Notes: generated by a model not told the origin, from the sequence alone. DNA of 10,642 bases from Verrucomicrobiota bacterium (GCA_003217835.1 QHMQ01000143.1:1-10642), one strand, 5' to 3'. Counted from the first letter of the stretch, positions 1-6,655 are shown. Numbers and translations: made by a program.

Positions 1-2
1 GG

Positions 3-413
3 GTCCGAAAACTATTCGATGAAGTCATTGTGGCTGTAGCCCACAATGACGAGAAACAGCCGCTTTTCTCACTAGAGGAACGTCTCGATTTGCTCCGAGA
101 AACCGCCGGAAAGATCAACAGTGTGCGAATCACCCATTTCAAGGGATTACTGGTCGAATTTGCCAGGGCGGAAAAGGCGGGCGCCGTCATTCGCGGTTTG
201 CGAGCTGTTTCCGACTTTGAATTTGAATTTCAAATGGCGCTGATGAACCGAAAACTCGATGCCGCTGTGGAAACGATTTTCCTCATGCCGAAGGAGGATT
301 ACACTTACCTTAGCTCCCGAATCGTGAAAGAAATCGCGAGTCTTGGGGGCGATGTTTCCAGCTTTGTCCCGACTTGCGTCGCCAAGGCGCTGAACAGGAA
401 ATTTACTCGATGA
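3..413 (+). CDS. coaD: Phosphopantetheine adenylyltransferase (CoaD), 5' end cut by window
   Basis: CoaD transfers AMP from ATP to 4'-phosphopantetheine to give dephospho-CoA, the penultimate step of cytosolic CoA synthesis. The reading frame is open from base 3, so the gene begins before the window; a GTG at 30 lies inside the conserved LFDEVIVAVAHN stretch and is not the true start. Visible family signatures are PLFSLEERLDLL, the RGLRAVSDFEFEFQMALMNRKL region (substrate and ATP contacts), the FLMP segment and the C-terminal YLSSRIVKEIASLGGDVS motif. About 136 residues are present against roughly 160 in the family, so about 25 N-terminal residues, including the nucleotide-binding (T/H)xGH motif, are outside the window. 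The stop overlaps the start of the DUF177 gene by 4 bp (ATGA), suggesting translational coupling. Identification is secure. Confidence 0.95.
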   Translation, partial: VRKLFDEVIVAVAHNDEKQPLFSLEERLDLLRETAGKINSVRITHFKGLLVEFARAEKAGAVIRGLRAVSDFEFEFQMALMNRKLDAAVETIFLMPKEDYTYLSSRIVKEIASLGGDVSSFVPTCVAKALNRKFTR

Positions 414-859
414 AAGCACATCTTAAACAAATCCCGGCCGAGGGACTGCATCTTGAAGGCGAAGAAGCATGCTCAATTCCGCAGCTGGAAGCAGAAGGAA
501 TTCGATGCGCTGGTCTGCTTCACTACAACATCGACATCGGCGTGTCGTCCGGAGCGCTCTGGGTGAACGGATCGCTTTCGCAGCCAGTCGAACTGCGTTG
601 TGTATCCTGTCTTGAAAAGTTTGTCCACGAGATTGAAGTCACCGCATTTGCAGTGCATACCGAGCTGCGAGGGCCGGAGGCTGTCGATCTTACGCCATTC
701 ATACGAGAAGATCTTTTGCTGAATCTGCCCGCGCACCCGCATTGCGATCGCGACGGCGGTCGCATTTGTAAAGCGAAGCACATCGAGATGGCGGAGCAGG
801 AGACGAAAGGCAAATCAAACTGGAGCGAGCTGGACAAGCTAAAGTTAAAACGAAAATAG
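410..859 (+). CDS. DUF177 / YceD family protein
   Basis: This 149-residue protein matches the DUF177 (YceD) family, which usually lies just upstream of rpmF and in E. coli and plants has been linked to 23S rRNA accumulation. The call rests on position (coaD, then this gene, then rpmF) and on the pattern: a central ELRCVSCLEKF segment (Cys64, Cys67), the DLTPFIREDLLLNLPAHPHC stretch typical of the C-terminal half, a second cysteine pair (Cys112, Cys120) and a C-terminal SELDKLKLKRK like the family's closing motif. The second cysteine cluster is less regular than in many relatives. The start chosen is the ATG at 410, which overlaps the coaD stop; an upstream in-frame ATG at 374 would lie deep inside coaD. 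Biochemical function is not established from sequence. Confidence 0.85.
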   Translation: MKAHLKQIPAEGLHLEGEEACSIPQLEAEGIRCAGLLHYNIDIGVSSGALWVNGSLSQPVELRCVSCLEKFVHEIEVTAFAVHTELRGPEAVDLTPFIREDLLLNLPAHPHCDRDGGRICKAKHIEMAEQETKGKSNWSELDKLKLKRK

Positions 860-870
860 GTTTCAGAGTT

Positions 871-907
871 GTCTTTCTTCGGTTTCCTGCTTCTTTCTCG
901 CCTCGTC
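871..907 (+). promoter_or_regulatory. Pyrimidine-rich leader before rpmF
   Basis: Of these 37 bases 31 are C or T and none is A. The tract sits 4 bases before the rpmF ATG at 912, where no purine-rich Shine-Dalgarno sequence is visible. It could act as a loading site for ribosomal protein bS1, as known for some SD-less messages; this role is inference. Confidence 0.35.
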
Positions 908-911
908 AAAT

Positions 912-1094
912 ATGGGAGTCCCAAAACGCAAAACTTCGAAGATGCGATCGCGTTCGCGCAAAGCGGCGAACCGCTGGCACGCCCCGTCGCTAAACAAATG
1001 CCCGCAATGTGGCAGCGCAGTCGTATCGCATACCGCTTGTCCGTCGTGTGGTTATTACCGTGGGCGACAAGTGCTGACGCTCGAAGGAAAGTAG
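912..1094 (+). CDS. rpmF: 50S ribosomal protein bL32
   Basis: This encodes 60 residues, the usual bL32 size, a structural protein of the large ribosomal subunit. The N-terminus MGVPKRKTSKMRSRSR is the family signature (commonly MAVPKRKTSKSR). The C-terminal half carries a zinc ribbon with two CxxC knuckles, Cys30/Cys33 (CPQCG) and Cys43/Cys46 (CPSCG), so this is the zinc-binding form. The ATG at 912 is fixed by the conserved N-terminus although no SD sequence precedes it; a C/T-rich tract does. It follows the DUF177 gene by 52 bp, the widely conserved pairing, and is followed by two hairpins and then plsX, which suggests that rpmF transcripts can end before the lipid genes. Confidence 0.97.
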   Translation: MGVPKRKTSKMRSRSRKAANRWHAPSLNKCPQCGSAVVSHTACPSCGYYRGRQVLTLEGK

Positions 1095-1101
1095 TTTCAA
1101 G

Positions 1102-1122
1102 CGGCGGCTGTGCCAGCTGCCG
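1102..1122 (+). other. Hairpin just after rpmF
   Basis: A 9-bp stem (CGGCGGCTG pairing with CAGCTGCCG, one G-U pair) with a 3-base loop begins 7 bases after the rpmF stop codon. No T-run follows, so on its own it is not a classical terminator. It may protect the rpmF mRNA 3' end or assist the terminator hairpin that starts 12 bases further on. Confidence 0.45.
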
Positions 1123-1134
1123 ACGTGGAACAAC

Positions 1135-1163
1135 AGGCGCTTGGCACAAGTGCCTCCATTTTT
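1135..1163 (+). terminator. Probable rho-independent terminator between rpmF and plsX
   Basis: A 9-bp stem (AGGCGCTTG pairing with CAAGTGCCT, one G-U pair) with loop GCA is followed after CCA by five Ts (1159-1163). This is the layout of an intrinsic terminator. It lies 40 bases after the rpmF stop and about 40 bases before the plsX ATG, so plsX would need read-through or its own promoter in the remaining gap, where I see no convincing -35/-10 pair. Confidence 0.65.
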
Positions 1164-1205
1164 CGCTTTGCAATCAGACGCTTTAGTTCGCAAAGTTTCC
1201 CACCA

Positions 1206-2237
1206 ATGAAGATCGCCCTGGATGCGATGGGCGGCGATTTCGGCCCGCCTAATCTCGTAGCTGGCGCCGTGATGGCGCTGCGCGACTATCATCAGATCAA
1301 CAAGCTTTATCTCGTCGGCGACTCTTCCAAGATCGAAAGCGAGTTGAGGAAACATCGCTGCAACGATTCACGGATCGACATCGTGCATTCTAGCCAGGTG
1401 GTGGAGATGAGCGATCGCGCCTGGTCAGCGGTCCGCCGGAAAAAAGATTCGTCCGTGAGCCGTGCCGTCGATCTTGTGAAACGCGGCCAGGCGGATGCGA
1501 TCGTGAGCGCGGGTCACACCGGTGCAGCTGTCACCGCGAGCATGATCAAGCTTCGGACTTTACCGGGCATCGACCGTCCCGGAATCGCGGCGGTGCTTCC
1601 AACAGAAACGAATGTTTTTGTCTTAGTCGATGCAGGTGCAAACATCGACGCACGGCCCGAACACCTTCTTCAATACGCGTTCATGGGCTCCGTTTATTCG
1701 CGCCACGTTCTCGGCTACAAGAATCCGACAGTCGGTCTGGTATCGCTCGGAGAAGAAGACGTGAAAGGCACTGAGAAGACCAAGGAAGTCTTCAAAATGC
1801 TGAAGAAGAGTTCGCTCAACTTTGTCGGCAATATTGAGGGCCGACATCTATTCGAGGATCCTGTCGAGGTTGTGGTGTGCGACGGTTTTGTCGGGAACGT
1901 GATTTTGAAGACGTGTGAGTCAATCGCGGTGGCGATTTTCCAGTGGCTTAGACACGAACTCAACCGCACACCGATGCGAAGGGCCGGCGCGTTTCTGGCA
2001 AAGGATGCGTTTCTAACCATCAAGGACAAAACGAATTACGAGGAGTACGGCGGCAGCCCGCTTCTCGGCGTCAACGGCATTTGCATCATCGCGCACGGCG
2101 CCAGCACGCCGCCCGCCATCAAGAGCGCACTCCGGGTTGCGGCCGAGTCGATTGAACAGCAGGTAAACCCGCATATCGTCGAGGAGATTCGCCGTTACAA
2201 TGAAACGACAGCCTCACTCGAGCTCACGCTCCGCTAA
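1206..2237 (+). CDS. plsX: Phosphate acyltransferase PlsX
   Basis: PlsX converts acyl-ACP and phosphate to acyl-phosphate, the acyl donor for PlsY in the first step of phospholipid synthesis; it is a peripheral membrane enzyme. The 343-residue product fits the family (about 330-345). Signatures in order: MKIALDAMGGDFGP at the N-terminus, SAGHTGA (SAGNTGA in most relatives I know), the VDAGANIDARPEHLLQYA block, GNIEGR, VCDGFVGNVILKT and the C-terminal YGGSPLLGVNG with AHGAS. The start is the ATG at 1206, immediately before the conserved KIALDAMGGD; an ATG at 1110 in frame would add 32 unrelated residues and overlap both upstream hairpins. No clear SD is seen. The 3' end overlaps fabH by 38 bp, implying one operon and coupled translation. 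Confidence 0.95.
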   Translation: MKIALDAMGGDFGPPNLVAGAVMALRDYHQINKLYLVGDSSKIESELRKHRCNDSRIDIVHSSQVVEMSDRAWSAVRRKKDSSVSRAVDLVKRGQADAIVSAGHTGAAVTASMIKLRTLPGIDRPGIAAVLPTETNVFVLVDAGANIDARPEHLLQYAFMGSVYSRHVLGYKNPTVGLVSLGEEDVKGTEKTKEVFKMLKKSSLNFVGNIEGRHLFEDPVEVVVCDGFVGNVILKTCESIAVAIFQWLRHELNRTPMRRAGAFLAKDAFLTIKDKTNYEEYGGSPLLGVNGICIIAHGASTPPAIKSALRVAAESIEQQVNPHIVEEIRRYNETTASLELTLR

Positions 2238-3222
2238 ACTGCGGCGCACCGTCTCGATCATCGGCACTGGAAGTTACGTGCCGAAAAAAGTTCTGACCAA
2301 CGAAGATCTGTCGCGCATGGTCGATACCAGCGACGAATGGATCACGACTCGCACCGGGATCAAGGAACGTCGCATCGCCGCGAAAGACGAACAGACGAGC
2401 GACATGGCCGCGAAAGCGGCGCTGAAGGCGATCGAACAGGCGAAAATTTCGCCCACCGAAATCGATCTTATTCTCGTCGCCACGGCCACTCCCGACATGC
2501 TCTTTCCCGCGACAGCCTGTTTCGTTCAGAAAAAGATCGGGGCCACCAAGGCCGCTTGTCTTGATATTTCCGCGGCCTGCGCCGGCTTTCTTTTCGGCCT
2601 TGAGATCGCACAGCAGTTCATCACATCGCACACGCACGATACTGTCCTGGTGATCGGGGCCGAGAAGCTGACGTCGATTACTAATTGGACCGATCGCAAT
2701 ACGTGCGTGCTTTTCGGGGACGGCGCTGGCGCCGCTGTTTTACGTCATCGTGGAAGCGCTCACGGCGTGATTAGCACCCACATTGGCAGTGACGGCAAGT
2801 ACAGCGATATTCTATTCATGCCCGGCGGCGGCTCGCGCTGTCCGATCACGCGTGAAAATGTCGATCTTAACTTGCAAACAATCCACATGACCGGCAAAGA
2901 GGTTTACAAACAGGCGGTGACCGCAATGCTAAAGGCGGCCAAAAAAGCCCTCGACCAAGCTGGATTGGCCATCGAGGACATTGCCTGTATCATTCCGCAT
3001 CAGGCAAACGTCCGGATCATCGAAGCAATCGCGGATCGACTCGGTATTTCGCGAGAGAAGATGTTTGTAAATCTCGATCGTTATGGAAATACTTCCGCCG
3101 CAGCGGTAGCGATCGCGCTCGATGAAGCGAACCGCAGCGGACGAATCGAACCTGGCGATTACATTCTGATGGTTGTCTTCGGCGGAGGTCTCACTTGGGC
3201 GAGCACAATCATCGAATGGTGA
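2200..3222 (+). CDS. fabH: Beta-ketoacyl-ACP synthase III (FabH)
   Basis: FabH condenses acetyl-CoA (or another acyl-CoA primer) with malonyl-ACP to start fatty acid elongation in the cytosol. The 340-residue thiolase-fold protein carries the complete triad: Cys127 in DISAACAGF, His267 in IIPHQAN and Asn297 in YGNTSAA. Other signatures are SDEWITTRTGIKERR (residues 44-58), the GDGAGAAVL stretch and the C-terminal FGGGLTWAS. The start at 2200 lies within the last 38 bases of plsX; no other ATG or GTG occurs before the conserved VSIIGTGSYVP segment, so about 17 variable basic residues precede the core. A GAGGAG lies 13 bases upstream of the ATG. Overlap with plsX supports co-transcription of fatty acid initiation and phospholipid synthesis. 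Confidence 0.96.
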   Translation: MKRQPHSSSRSAKLRRTVSIIGTGSYVPKKVLTNEDLSRMVDTSDEWITTRTGIKERRIAAKDEQTSDMAAKAALKAIEQAKISPTEIDLILVATATPDMLFPATACFVQKKIGATKAACLDISAACAGFLFGLEIAQQFITSHTHDTVLVIGAEKLTSITNWTDRNTCVLFGDGAGAAVLRHRGSAHGVISTHIGSDGKYSDILFMPGGGSRCPITRENVDLNLQTIHMTGKEVYKQAVTAMLKAAKKALDQAGLAIEDIACIIPHQANVRIIEAIADRLGISREKMFVNLDRYGNTSAAAVAIALDEANRSGRIEPGDYILMVVFGGGLTWASTIIEW

Positions 3223-3227
3223 TGCAG

Positions 3228-3318
3228 AAGTTGAGAGTTATTGGTTGAGGGTTGAGAGACAGAACCTAAGGCAGTTTTCTGCATGAACTCTCAACGCTCA
3301 ATTCTCAACGCGCAACTT
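3228..3318 (+). repeat. Imperfect inverted repeat of GTTGAG units spanning the tatD start
   Basis: The left arm (3228-3260) and right arm (3286-3318) align without gaps as inverted copies, matching at 23 of 33 positions. Each arm is built from repeated GTTGAG-like units. The space between them contains a perfect small hairpin, GCAG-TTTT-CTGC (3271-3282), ending directly against the tatD ATG at 3283. The right arm is read as the first codons of tatD (residues 2-12). This looks like a palindromic interspersed repeat; whether it is dispersed in the genome cannot be seen from one window. Confidence 0.7.
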
Positions 3319-4176
3319 GTAGAAACTCACGCGCATCTCGATTATCCGGATGTCGCCAACGATCTTGATGATGTGCTTCATCGCGCGGTCGACGTTGGTG
3401 TCACGCGAATCGTCACGATTGGCACTTCAGTGGAGAGCAGCCGGCGCGCTGTCGATCTTGCCGAGAAGCATTCCAATATCTACGCGGTAATTGGAGTGCA
3501 CCCGACCTCTGCAGAAAAAGCCGCGGAAGACATAATCACACCATTGCGCAACTTGGCGCAAAGTCAGCGCGTAGTCGCCATTGGTGAGACTGGTCTAGAT
3601 TATCACCATCTACCAAGCGTCGAGGCCGCAAAAGAAAAGAACGTGCAAGTCTTCGCTCGCGCTTTGCAAGGTGAAACAGAAGAGGAAATTGAGGCGAATA
3701 TCCAAGATGGCGCCTACAAGTCGAGACAGGCCAGTCTCTTTCAGCAGCAACTCGATCTGGCGGCTGAGCTAGGATTTAATGTCGTTATTCATCAACGCGA
3801 CGCGTGGGAGGACACACTTGAAATCATGAAGCCGTACACCGGAAAATTGCGTGGCGTATTCCATTGTTTCGGCGGTTCACTCGGACAGGCGAATGAAGTT
3901 ATCGATCTCGATCATCGCGTTTCCTTCACTGGTATTGTAACTTTCAAGAACGGCACCGACGTTCGCGATGTCGCGGCACAAATTCCGATTTGGAAATTTA
4001 TGGTGGAAACAGATTGTCCTTATCTCGCGCCCGTTCCGTTCCGCGGAAAACGTTGCGAACCCGCGCACACCCGCATCGTCGCCGAAACGATCGCGACTGC
4101 ACGCGGCATTTCGCTGGAGGACGTGGCCGAAATGACAACCCAAACTGCGGAAGAATTTTTCCGGTTCAACCGATGA
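3283..4176 (+). CDS. tatD: TatD-family metal-dependent hydrolase (DNase)
   Basis: TatD-family proteins are amidohydrolase-fold metal enzymes; characterised members act as DNases or 3'-5' exonucleases. The metal-site motifs are all visible: THAHLD (His16, His18), GVHP (His73), GETGLDY (Glu102), VIHQRDA (His170), HCFGGS (His194) and ETDCPYLAP (Asp244). At 297 residues it is longer than the usual 255-265. The extra length is an insertion at about residues 108-148, between GLDY and the QASLFQQQLDLA helix, rich in Glu, Lys and Ala. The start at 3283 is the only ATG before the core; residues 2-12 are encoded by one arm of an inverted repeat and have no counterpart in the family. The gene overlaps the next one by 4 bp (ATGA). 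The family call is sure; physiological substrate is not. Confidence 0.92.
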   Translation: MNSQRSILNAQLVETHAHLDYPDVANDLDDVLHRAVDVGVTRIVTIGTSVESSRRAVDLAEKHSNIYAVIGVHPTSAEKAAEDIITPLRNLAQSQRVVAIGETGLDYHHLPSVEAAKEKNVQVFARALQGETEEEIEANIQDGAYKSRQASLFQQQLDLAAELGFNVVIHQRDAWEDTLEIMKPYTGKLRGVFHCFGGSLGQANEVIDLDHRVSFTGIVTFKNGTDVRDVAAQIPIWKFMVETDCPYLAPVPFRGKRCEPAHTRIVAETIATARGISLEDVAEMTTQTAEEFFRFNR

Positions 4177-4817
4177 AGATCGATATCTTCATTCGCGCAA
4201 TCTTTCTCGGCGCTATCGCGGTTGTCATCGCGTCCTGCGCCGCGCCCGACACACGACATCACGTCGTCATCAGCACGCGCGAGCAAAGGTTAGCGCTTCT
4301 CGATCGCGGCAACTTGATGGCCATCTATCCAGTGTCCACATCCAAGTTTGGCCTCGGCGATTGGCCGGGCAGCTCGTGTACCCCACTGGGCGAACTGGAG
4401 ATCGCAAAGAAAATTGGCGATCACGCCACGCCTGGCACCGTTTTCAAAGATCGACGGCCGACTGGCGAGATTGTTGTACCAGATTCGCCAGGGCGCGATC
4501 CAATCGTCACGCGTATTCTGTGGTTGCGAGGCCGTGAGTCTCAAAACACGAATGCATATGCGCGCACGATTTACATTCATGGTACGCCGGAGGAACGGAA
4601 CCTTGGCTTCCCCGCTAGTTACGGATGCATTCGGATGCGTTCCAGCGATATCATTAATTTATATGAAATCGTGGGGCGCGGCGCGGAAGTTACTATTATC
4701 GATGCGCCGCTCGCGGCGGTGATTCCGGGAATGAGTCCACGGGCGCAATTGGCGGAAATAAGCAGGCCGAATGGCAATTCGTCAGATCGAAGGACGACCG
4801 CCGTGTCGTCCAGATAA
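4173..4817 (+). CDS. L,D-transpeptidase (YkuD domain) lipoprotein
   Basis: The 214-residue product begins with a lipoprotein signal peptide: basic MKIDIFIR, a hydrophobic stretch and a lipobox IASC with Cys22 as the predicted lipidation site. The catalytic YkuD motif follows near the C-terminal half: HGT (His136) and SYGCIRM with the nucleophile Cys152. Enzymes of this family form 3-3 crosslinks in peptidoglycan or attach proteins to it, acting in the periplasm; which one applies here is not visible. Only the catalytic domain and a short polar tail (about residues 190-214) are present, with no LysM or peptidoglycan-binding domain. The ATG at 4173 overlaps the tatD stop, indicating translational coupling; a longer in-frame ORF from 3990 lies inside tatD and lacks the signal peptide at its N-terminus. 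Confidence 0.9.
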   Translation: MKIDIFIRAIFLGAIAVVIASCAAPDTRHHVVISTREQRLALLDRGNLMAIYPVSTSKFGLGDWPGSSCTPLGELEIAKKIGDHATPGTVFKDRRPTGEIVVPDSPGRDPIVTRILWLRGRESQNTNAYARTIYIHGTPEERNLGFPASYGCIRMRSSDIINLYEIVGRGAEVTIIDAPLAAVIPGMSPRAQLAEISRPNGNSSDRRTTAVSSR

Positions 4818-4845
4818 AATCGGACGGGACAGGGTTCGTCCCTCC
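4813..4845 (-). terminator. Hairpin between convergent ldt and gmd genes
   Basis: GGGAC (4826-4830) pairs with GTCCC (4838-4842) around a 7-base loop, and three more pairs form if C4825 is bulged. Read on the minus strand the stem is followed by GATTTTAT, a modest T-run, so it could terminate gmd transcription just after its stop codon. Read on the plus strand only TCCATTT follows. Confidence 0.45.
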
Positions 4846-4848
4846 ATT

Positions 4849-5862
4849 TCACGGCAATTTGCCGAGGTGCTCCTGAGGAGTCTTGCGTGAAAGCAATTCC
4901 ATATCCGCGTCAACCATGATGCGAACGAGTTCACGGAATCGCACTTTCGGTTCCCAACCAAGAATTTTTTTCGCTTTGGAGGGGTCACCGATTAAGAGGT
5001 CTACTTCTGCTGGACGCTCATAACGTGGGTCGTGCTTGACAAATTCCTTCCAATCGAGATCGACATGTGAAAAGGCCGCCTCGACAAACTCGCGCACCGT
5101 GTGCGTTTCGCCGGTAGCCAGCACAAAATCGTCCCCGTCTGCATGCTGAAGTATCCGCCACATCCCTTCGACGTACTCGGGTGCATATCCCCAATCTCGT
5201 TTTGCATCGAGAGTGCCGAGAAACAATTCTTTTTGCAGGCCGTGCTTGATCGCGGCGACGGCGCGCGAAATTTTGCGGGTGACGAAAGTTTCGCCGCGAC
5301 GAGGGCTTTCGTGATTGAACAAGATGCCGTTGCTCGCGCAAAGGCCATAGCTCTCGCGGTAGTTGACCGTCGCCCAATAGGCAAACGTCTTCGCGACACC
5401 ATATGGGCTGCGCGGCCAGAACGGCGTCTTCTCGGTTTGCGGTACCTGTTGCGCCTTGCCAAACATTTCGCTGCTTGATGCCTGATAAAAACGCGAACGC
5501 AACCCTACTTCTCGAATCGCTTCCAAGATACGGATCGTGCCGACACCGGTGACGTCCGACGTGTATTCCGGAATATCGAAGCTCACCCGCACGTGGCTTT
5601 GCGCGGCCAGATGATAAATTTCGTCCGGCTTCAAGTTGTAAAGCAGCTTCACCAAATTCACCGAGTCGCTGAGGTCTCCATAATGCAGAAACATTCGGAC
5701 GCCGTTGATATGTGGATCGGCATAAAGGTGGTCGATGCGCGAGGTGTTAAATGTGCTCGCGCGGCGAATGATCCCGTGCACTTCGTAGCCCTTCTCAAGC
5801 AGCAAATCGGCCAGATAACTACCATCCTGTCCGGTGATGCCGGTAATGAGCGCCCTCTTCAT
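4849..5862 (-). CDS. gmd: GDP-mannose 4,6-dehydratase
   Basis: This enzyme oxidises and dehydrates GDP-D-mannose to GDP-4-keto-6-deoxy-D-mannose, the precursor of GDP-L-fucose, GDP-D-rhamnose, GDP-perosamine and related sugars. The 337-residue extended SDR protein has the NADP-binding GITGQDGSYLADLLLEKGY motif at the N-terminus, IIRRASTFNTSRIDHL, the HLAAQSHVRVSF segment, and catalytic residues Ser130 and Glu132 (in SSSEMFG) with Tyr154 and Lys158 (YGVAK). FNHESPRRGETFVTRKI and the KRDWGYAPEYVEGMW block are characteristic of GMD rather than of other epimerases. AGGA stands four bases before the ATG. It lies 43 bp downstream of rph on the same strand. The usual partner, a GDP-fucose or GDP-rhamnose synthase, is not in the window, so the final sugar cannot be named. 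Confidence 0.95.
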   Translation of the reverse strand: MKRALITGITGQDGSYLADLLLEKGYEVHGIIRRASTFNTSRIDHLYADPHINGVRMFLHYGDLSDSVNLVKLLYNLKPDEIYHLAAQSHVRVSFDIPEYTSDVTGVGTIRILEAIREVGLRSRFYQASSSEMFGKAQQVPQTEKTPFWPRSPYGVAKTFAYWATVNYRESYGLCASNGILFNHESPRRGETFVTRKISRAVAAIKHGLQKELFLGTLDAKRDWGYAPEYVEGMWRILQHADGDDFVLATGETHTVREFVEAAFSHVDLDWKEFVKHDPRYERPAEVDLLIGDPSKAKKILGWEPKVRFRELVRIMVDADMELLSRKTPQEHLGKLP

Positions 5863-5905
5863 GTCGTCCTGGCTTTAGCTTATCGTTACCGCGGCAGCAA
5901 ATGAT

Positions 5906-6655
5906 TTAGCTTGACCGCGGCGTCACCATTAACCGTGCGAGCACAGCGCGCTGTGCTGCGATCAGCTCGGCGATCCCTTTGCGGCCGAGCGCGATCATTT
6001 CATTGAGTTGTGACCCGGAAAATGTCGATTCTTCTCCGGAGCTTAGTACTTCGACAAACTCGCCGTCCTCAGTCGCGACCAGATTGAAATCGACAGCAAC
6101 CGCCTTGTCTTCCTCATAATCGAGATCGACAATTGTCTCTCCGTCGAGAACTCCAGCACTCACTGCGGCGACTAATTTTTGAACCGGAGGCAGGTCCAGC
6201 TTTTTCTCTCTGGCTAGTTTCCGGCAAGCTATCGCGACGGCTAAACTTGAGCCAGTGATTGCTGCCGCGCGTGTACCGCCATCGGCTTGCAAAACATCAC
6301 AATCAACCCAGATTGTGCGCGGTCCAAGTTTCTCAAGATCGACAACCGCACGCAACGATCGCCCGATCAAGCGTTGGATCTCGACGCTGCGGCTGTCGAT
6401 TCGTCCTTTTACGATATCGCGCGGTTTCCGCGTTAGCGTCGAGTACGGGAGCATCGAATATTCGGCGGTTAGCCAGCCACCGTTCACCCCTTGCTCTTTC
6501 ATCCAGCGCGGCACGTTTTCTTCAGTCGTCACGCCGCAGATCACGCGCGTATTGCCCATGGTAACAAGCACTGAGGCTGCGGCAGAAGGTGCGATGCCGA
6601 GCTTGAAAGCAACCGGGCGCAATTGATCGCTGGCTCGTCCATCATTTCGATCCAT
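5906..6655 (-). CDS. rph: Ribonuclease PH
   Basis: RNase PH is a phosphate-dependent 3'-5' exoribonuclease that trims tRNA 3' ends and takes part in RNA decay; it works as a hexamer in the cytosol. The 249-residue product matches throughout: GRASDQLRPV near the N-terminus, GNTRVICGV, GWLTAEYSMLPYST, the SRSVEIQRLIGRSLRAVVDL helix (Arg89), the CDVLQADGGTRAAAITGS core with phosphate-binding Thr128-Arg129, and Asp183/Asp189 in DLDYEEDKAVAVDF. The segment VEVLSSGEESTFS differs a little from the usual VEVQGTAE form. All key residues are present, so activity is expected. It is divergent from the small basic gene across a 196-bp gap and lies upstream of gmd, with 43 bp between them. Confidence 0.96.
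   Translation of the reverse strand: MDRNDGRASDQLRPVAFKLGIAPSAAASVLVTMGNTRVICGVTTEENVPRWMKEQGVNGGWLTAEYSMLPYSTLTRKPRDIVKGRIDSRSVEIQRLIGRSLRAVVDLEKLGPRTIWVDCDVLQADGGTRAAAITGSSLAVAIACRKLAREKKLDLPPVQKLVAAVSAGVLDGETIVDLDYEEDKAVAVDFNLVATEDGEFVEVLSSGEESTFSGSQLNEMIALGRKGIAELIAAQRAVLARLMVTPRSS

Noticed and set aside
523..1173. Minus-strand open frame of 216 codons opposite DUF177 and rpmF
   Set aside because: It lies antisense to two recognisable genes, spans their intergenic gap and hairpins, and its translation has no family pattern.
1166..1195. CTTTGC...GCAAAG inverted repeat before plsX as a FapR-type operator
   Set aside because: The sequence does not resemble the FapR operator I know, and the 18-base spacer with short arms could occur by chance.
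3223..3320. CRISPR-like repeats in the fabH-tatD gap
   Set aside because: The GTTGAG units are short, inverted around a centre and have no unique spacers of regular length; no cas genes are near.
3990..4172. Longer N-terminus for the L,D-transpeptidase
   Set aside because: It lies wholly inside tatD in another frame and would bury the lipoprotein signal peptide; ATG 4173 gives a proper signal sequence.
5001..5478. Several Arg-rich open frames on both strands inside gmd
   Set aside because: They are shadow frames of a well-matched gmd coding sequence and have no motifs of their own.
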